From Acetobacter sp. UBA5411 (lineage in GTDB: Bacteria; Pseudomonadota; Alphaproteobacteria; Acetobacterales; Acetobacteraceae), in contig NZ_DHNR01000004.1 in assembly GCF_002409645.1 (NCBI RefSeq), positions 1-46,689 on the forward strand: a DNA stretch of 46,689 nt, written 5' to 3'. The position numbers and the translations under genes are program-made. Below, one piece after another: positions 42,918 to 46,689 of the stretch. The notes beneath the pieces were generated by a model. It worked only from the letters and a program-made list of their open reading frames with translations. It made no database searches and was not told the DNA's origin. The stretch's first letter is position 1. Every line of letters starts with the position of its first letter.

Positions 42918-44918
42918 TCACAGCCCGAGATCGTTGCCACGGTCGAGCCCGGCCTGCCGGGCGATCCGCGTCAGGTCAGCACGGTCCCGTGCTTCCGGAT
43001 CCGGTGGCAGGTTCTCACCAAACAGGTCAGGTGCGGTGCGCGCCCTGCACTTGTCGGCATCCGCCGGGTCATGCTCGCGCGACCATTTCCGCCCCGTGCC
43101 GAGGGATTCATCACTATCGGCATCATCGGGTTTGTCGGGCGCTACCGATGACGTCGTCTGCTCCGGCGAAGGCGGGGCAGGAGATGGGCGGTCACTCCAG
43201 TCATCGGGCCTGATGGGCCGTGGCAACTGCGCCGGATCAGGCGGTGGGAGGACACGTTCGACAAATCGGCGGTCCCGGAAATACCGCGCCTTGAGCGCCC
43301 GGATGGGCGGACAGCCCGCCACCATGACCACTTCCTCCCGTGCCGGGAGTTGCTGGACCTCGCCCACCGTCATCAGGGGCCGCGCGCTTTCCTGCCGTGA
43401 AACCATGAGATGCCCGAGCCAAGGCGACAGCCGGTGCCCGGCGTAGTTCTTCTGCGATCGGATCTCGGTCGCCACGCCCAAACCATCGGACACCCGCTTC
43501 GCGGTGCGTTCATCGTTCGTAGCGAAGGATACTCGGACATGGCAGTTGTCGAGAATACTGTTGTTCTGACCGTACGCCTTGTCGATCTGGTTGAGGGACT
43601 GCGCGATCAGGAACGCCTTGATCCCGTAGCCCGCCATAAACGCCAGCGCGCTCTCGAAGAAGTCGAGCCTGCCCAGGGCTGGAAACTCATCGAGCATCAG
43701 CAGCAGGCGACGCCGTCCCTCCCGGCCAGACAGATCTTCCGTCAGCCGCCGCCCGATCTGGTTGAGGATCAGGCGGATCAGCGGCTTGGTGCGGCTGATA
43801 TCCGAAGGCGGGATGACGAAATACAGCGAAACAGGCTGGTCGCCCTCCAGCAGATCGCCGATCCGCCATTCGCAGCGACTGGTCACGGTGGCTACCACGG
43901 GATCACGGTAGAGACCGAGAAACGACATGGCAGTGGACAGCACGCCGGAGCGCTCGTTGTCCGACTTGTTCAGCAGTTCCCGCGCAGCAGACGCCACGAC
44001 GGGGTGAGGCCCTGCCTTCCCGAGATGCGATGTCCGCATCATGGCGGACAGGGTTGCCTCGATCGACCGCTTCGGGTCGGAGAGGAATTTCGCCACCCCG
44101 GCGAGGGTCTTGTCGTCCTCGGCGTAGAGCACATGCAGGATCGCCCCGACCAGCAGGGCATGGGAGGTCTTCTCCCAGTGGTTGCGCCGTTCCAGCGAAC
44201 CCTCAGGATCGACCAGGATGTCGGCGATGTTCTGCACGTCACGAACTTCCGACGCCCCGCGCCGGACCTCCAGCAGCGGATTGTAGGCCGACGAGGACGG
44301 ATGGGTCGGATCGAACAGCAGCACCCGCCCGAAGCGATTACGGAAACCGGCGGTAATCTGCCAATTCTCGCCCTTGATGTCATGGATGATGGCTGAACCC
44401 GGCCAGGTCAGGAGCGTAGGGATCACCATCCCCACCCCCTTGCCGGTGCGGGTGGGCGCGAAGGTCAGGACGTGCTCGGGACCATCGTGCCGGAGATAGG
44501 CCCGGCGGTATTTTCCCAGCACCACCCCATCCTCGCCCAGCAGCCCCGCCGCGCGGATTTCCGCGTCCTCGGCCCAGCGAGCGGACCCATAGGTCGCGGC
44601 GCGCTTCGCCTCGCGGGCGCGGCGGACGGACAGCGCCACGGCGGCTGCGAAGGCCAGCACCCCGCCCGAACCCGCGATCCAAGCGCCGCGCGCGAACACC
44701 GCCGGCGCGTAGGCGTCGAACTCGTACCACCACCAGAAAAAAAGCGGCGGCGCGTAGACCGGCCAACGATGCAGAACCGTGAACCACGGTTGACCGAGTT
44801 CCGGTTGGAACGCGAGTTCCCAGGCCGTCCATTGAGTGGCCGTCCACCAGGACAGCACGATCATGAACAGGACCAGCAGCGCCTGTCCCCACTGGATACG
44901 TGTTCCCGGCTGGTCCAT
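42918..44918 (-). CDS. traG: Type IV coupling protein TraG (VirD4-like)
   Basis: The 666-aa protein has two or three N-terminal transmembrane helices (about 10-30, 50-70, 80-98) and a soluble ATPase domain. Walker A is APTRTGKG (154-161), Walker B is in RRLLLMLDEFPALG (near 405), and FLIAQSLNQIDKAYG is the conserved motif 3. It brings the relaxase-DNA complex to the secretion channel. The C-terminal 90 residues are charged and proline-rich. SD GGGGAGGG at 44918. It is the first gene of the transfer operon; no relaxase gene lies within the window. Confidence 0.95.
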   Translation of the reverse strand: MDQPGTRIQWGQALLVLFMIVLSWWTATQWTAWELAFQPELGQPWFTVLHRWPVYAPPLFFWWWYEFDAYAPAVFARGAWIAGSGGVLAFAAAVALSVRRAREAKRAATYGSARWAEDAEIRAAGLLGEDGVVLGKYRRAYLRHDGPEHVLTFAPTRTGKGVGMVIPTLLTWPGSAIIHDIKGENWQITAGFRNRFGRVLLFDPTHPSSSAYNPLLEVRRGASEVRDVQNIADILVDPEGSLERRNHWEKTSHALLVGAILHVLYAEDDKTLAGVAKFLSDPKRSIEATLSAMMRTSHLGKAGPHPVVASAARELLNKSDNERSGVLSTAMSFLGLYRDPVVATVTSRCEWRIGDLLEGDQPVSLYFVIPPSDISRTKPLIRLILNQIGRRLTEDLSGREGRRRLLLMLDEFPALGRLDFFESALAFMAGYGIKAFLIAQSLNQIDKAYGQNNSILDNCHVRVSFATNDERTAKRVSDGLGVATEIRSQKNYAGHRLSPWLGHLMVSRQESARPLMTVGEVQQLPAREEVVMVAGCPPIRALKARYFRDRRFVERVLPPPDPAQLPRPIRPDDWSDRPSPAPPSPEQTTSSVAPDKPDDADSDESLGTGRKWSREHDPADADKCRARTAPDLFGENLPPDPEARDRADLTRIARQAGLDRGNDLGL

Positions 44919-45056
44919 CGGTCCCTCCCCTCGTTATGGGAGACAGCGAAGAACCGGGATTTTCCAAGGTGCAAGCATGATCCGGCACCCATCGTACCAG
45001 AGCGGGCAGGAGCGAAAAAATACTTGCGCGTTGCGGTCTGGCGTCGGCATCCTCAT

Positions 45057-45081
45057 CTTATGCGCAGGACATGCGCATAAG
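45057..45081. promoter_or_regulatory. Operator of the ccdAB pair (traG/ccdA intergenic)
   Basis: Perfect 10-bp inverted repeat CTTATGCGCA / TGCGCATAAG with a 5-nt centre, ending just before the AGGAG of ccdA. CcdA-type antitoxins repress their own operon through such sites. A weak -35 (TTGCGG, 45031-45036) lies upstream, so the dyad would cover the -10 and start point. The region also serves as the 5' side of traG. Confidence 0.6.
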
Positions 45082-45091
45082 GAGTCGGATC

Positions 45092-45361
45092 ATGCCCAGC
45101 CGCACCAGCCTCGGAATTTCCTATGACCGGAGCGCGCCCCGCCGCCCGGTCAATCTGTCGCTCAACACCGATCTGCTGGCGCAGGTCCGGGAAGTGACGC
45201 CCAATCTTTCGGCGACGGTCGAGACCCTGCTGGGCGACTACCTGCAATCCGCACGCCAGCAACGCGAGGACGAACAGCGCAAGCTCGACGGCGTGATCGA
45301 CGCAGTGAACGATCTGCACGCGCGGCACGGTTTCCTGAGCGACGAATTCTCGACGCTCTGA
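45092..45361 (+). CDS. ccdA: CcdA-type antitoxin
   Basis: An 89-aa protein starting at ATG 45092 (MPSRTSLGISYDRSA), with AGGAG 8 nt upstream. The in-frame start at 45071 falls inside the operator dyad. The N-terminus PVNLSLNTDLLAQVREV and NLSATVETLLGDYL form the CcdA RHH domain. The C-terminal half is charged and ends HARHGFLSDEFSTL, the usual toxin-wrapping tail with a Phe-Leu-Ser-Asp-Glu motif. It neutralises the gyrase toxin encoded 4 nt later and represses the pair. This helps stabilise the element in the host. Confidence 0.88.
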   Translation: MPSRTSLGISYDRSAPRRPVNLSLNTDLLAQVREVTPNLSATVETLLGDYLQSARQQREDEQRKLDGVIDAVNDLHARHGFLSDEFSTL

Positions 45362-45365
45362 TCCG

Positions 45366-45677
45366 ATGCCGCAATTCGCAATCTACCGGAACCCCGGCCG
45401 AAACCGGGACATCCCGTTCGTCGTGCAGATCCAGAGCAGCCGCCTGGAGCGCAGCGTGGGCCGGGTCGTCATGCCGCTCGTCAGACGCTCCGGCACCGCG
45501 CCGCCGGATTACCCACTGACGCCGTATCTGCATGTCGAGGGAGAGGACGTCTTCGCCAACCCATTCGACCTGGCGACGGTCCCCACCTCCCGGCTGGAAG
45601 CCATCGTCGGCGTCCTGCCCGAACGCGATCAGGATGCGATCATCAGGGCGCTGGACGAGTTGGTCAGCAGAGCGTGA
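45366..45677 (+). CDS. ccdB: CcdB-type gyrase toxin
   Basis: The 103-aa protein matches CcdB in length and order: FAIYRNPGRNRDIPFVVQIQ, then SVGRVVMPLVR, YPLTPYLHVEGEDVFANPFD, and LATVPTSRLEAIVGVLPERD. The C-terminal helix ends in ALDELVSRA, whereas F-plasmid CcdB ends in WGI, residues important for gyrase poisoning. The target or potency could therefore differ (inference). It lies 4 nt after ccdA without its own strong SD, so translation is probably coupled. Confidence 0.88.
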   Translation: MPQFAIYRNPGRNRDIPFVVQIQSSRLERSVGRVVMPLVRRSGTAPPDYPLTPYLHVEGEDVFANPFDLATVPTSRLEAIVGVLPERDQDAIIRALDELVSRA

Positions 45678-45851
45678 GGGGCACGCAACTTCCGCTGTCG
45701 CCCTTACTTCGACCGTCTATACAGGATTGATGATGTCCCCAAAGCAAGCGTAGCTCAAGGTTACGTTCCCGGTCGCGTTTTGCCGCCAGTGGACGGTCAG
45801 TTTTCTAGCGCATCAAGCATGGCGGCTGAGATTAAACGGCGACTAAAGCTT

Positions 45852-45947
45852 GCATCGCGATGCGCTCAGTGTAAGCTCAGCCAACTGCTCCATAGCCGCT
45901 GGCAACAGCGGTACAGTGTTGCTGCAGTGTGCAGCTTTGCTAGCAAA
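45852..45947. promoter_or_regulatory. Cluster of palindromes before the right-edge gene
   Basis: Four short symmetric sequences lie in under 100 nt: GCATCGCGATGC (45852-45863), CCGCTG-gcaa-CAGCGG (45896-45911), GCTGCA-gtg-TGCAGC (45921-45935) and TTTGCTAGCAAA (45936-45947). The last ends 10 nt before the start codon at 45958. Operator sites or a structured leader are both possible. The remaining part of 45678-45957 holds no supported gene. Confidence 0.35.
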
Positions 45948-45957
45948 CAGGAGTCAT

Positions 45958-46689
45958 ATGACCAGTTGCCTCCTCGTCAAGGCTGATAAGCGGCTCGTAG
46001 CCGTATCCGATGGCAGGCTATCTCGGGATGACAACACTCAGAGCTTCAACTCGACTAGGAAGCTAATCAAGTTCCCGATCAGCTACCAGATTCCGGTGTT
46101 CTCTAGGGGAAGGTTCGACTTCTTTACGGAATATCGAAGCACGCCTTGGTACCTAGCTTACGCAGGCACTCACACGGTTACAACCGAAATTATAGACCTC
46201 TTTCGGCAGCAAATCAACGGCCTGTACCTTACTCGTAGTGAAAAAGGCTGGCATGCGACACTAGCACACAGTACTCGTACTTCGGGCAGATTCGATGACG
46301 ACTATAACTTCGAAACGAACGAGTATCTCAAGATCCATGCTCGCGACGTTCTTCAGGAACTGATTGAGGCCTTCGAGATTCGGGGAAGCGAGTATGCGGA
46401 GAACCGGGGAACGATGCCAGACAGTCAATTCATCCTATTTGGAAACGAGGAGGCTTCAGGGGATTATAAAGCCTTCGTAGTATTCGCGGATAGGAGCCTC
46501 TGGATTTCAGGCGGAGGGCGAATCCGGATCAAGGCTGATCCAGTGGTCAACGGGCAACTGGCTAGCATCGGATCCGAAGCCGTTAGGGACGCTGTCTACG
46601 CCGATCAGGAACTGATGGACGGCCTAAACGAATGGAATAAGGTCGACGATCTCTATGTCGACATTGACAGGATGCGGGCGGAATTTCTA
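45958..46689 (+). CDS. Putative proteasome-beta/HslV-like Ntn hydrolase, 3' end missing
   Basis: This frame of 244 codons is open to the right edge. It starts at ATG 45958 behind CAGGAG. The protein begins MTSCLLVKADKRLVAVSDGR. If Met is removed, Thr1, Asp17 (VSDGR) and Lys34 (STRKLIKF) fall where HslV and proteasome beta subunits have Thr1, Asp17 and Lys33. A YLAYAGTHTVTTEIIDLF stretch resembles the Gly-rich loop near residue 45-50. This is by-eye alignment. The region after about 85 is unlike HslV and has acidic and aromatic patches. Frequent CTA and AGG codons and lower GC set it apart from its neighbours. Function unknown. Confidence 0.6.
   Translation, partial: MTSCLLVKADKRLVAVSDGRLSRDDNTQSFNSTRKLIKFPISYQIPVFSRGRFDFFTEYRSTPWYLAYAGTHTVTTEIIDLFRQQINGLYLTRSEKGWHATLAHSTRTSGRFDDDYNFETNEYLKIHARDVLQELIEAFEIRGSEYAENRGTMPDSQFILFGNEEASGDYKAFVVFADRSLWISGGGRIRIKADPVVNGQLASIGSEAVRDAVYADQELMDGLNEWNKVDDLYVDIDRMRAEFL

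Noticed and set aside
41384..43213. 609-codon plus-strand frame across trbB, copG and traG
   Set aside because: It is antisense to three well-supported genes. Long antisense frames are expected in GC-rich coding DNA.
1..46689. CRISPR arrays and rRNA genes
   Set aside because: I saw no evenly spaced repeats and no rRNA-like sequence on either strand.

Overview
The window looks like an acetic-acid-bacterium type alphaproteobacterial chromosome (Acetobacteraceae is my inference from gene style, codon use and the IS5/IS481-type remnants; no rRNA or marker gene is present to prove it). It has two unequal halves. The left part (1 to about 24.0 kb) is chromosomal and moderately GC-rich. The right part (about 24.03 kb to the end) reads as one end of an integrative conjugative element. 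Most of it is visibly more GC-rich, but the last kilobase is AT-richer and foreign in codon use.

Left part. The window opens with the 5' end of a Sll0783/MSMEG_0572-type nitrogen-starvation protein, preceded on the same strand by a MocR-type (GntR plus aminotransferase) regulator. Next comes a compact minus-strand nitrogen operon: a substrate-binding protein, permease and ATPase of a nitrate/taurine-type ABC importer, a NikR-like ribbon-helix-helix regulator, two DUF1989 proteins (urea-carboxylase-associated 2 and 1), a 1179-aa biotin-dependent 'urea carboxylase', and an AtzF-type allophanate hydrolase. The two DUF1989 proteins make guanidine a likelier substrate than urea: guanidine is carboxylated, deiminated to allophanate, then hydrolysed to ammonia and CO2. 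A NikR-style palindrome (GTAATA-N16-TATTAC) abuts the Shine-Dalgarno of the first gene.

Upstream lies a second minus-strand unit, pucG - atzG-like - atzE-like. It is divergent from an OprD-type porin and an AtzH/HpxZ-like protein, and together these suggest ureidoglycine/oxalurate handling. A LysR gene is divergent from a flavin monooxygenase-like gene and an NCS2 purine-type permease. The left part is thus largely a collection of systems for scavenging nitrogen from guanidine, purine or ureide compounds.

Boundary. Behind the permease are decayed IS481- and IS5-family remnants, then a factor-independent terminator and a 19-nt fragment (24011-24029, minus) identical to the 3' end of an initiator-tRNA gene, with no tRNA body attached. 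This is what one end of an element inserted in a tRNA 3' end looks like.

Right part. Cargo comes first: a frameshifted double-carboxymuconolactone-decarboxylase/cupin gene, a zinc alcohol dehydrogenase, an aldo/keto reductase, a small CMD protein, a LysR regulator, a short-chain dehydrogenase, a Bcr/CflA-type exporter, a chimeric alcohol-dehydrogenase/RND-pump remnant and a second LysR gene. A complete minus-strand conjugation operon follows, in transcription order traG - copG-like - trbB C D E J L F G I - DUF2274, mostly with 1-4 nt overlaps and without trbK. Divergent from traG is a ccdAB toxin-antitoxin pair. The window ends inside an open frame (from 45958) whose N-terminus carries the Thr1/Asp17/Lys spacing of proteasome-beta/HslV Ntn hydrolases. 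No integrase, relaxase or second attachment site lies in the window.
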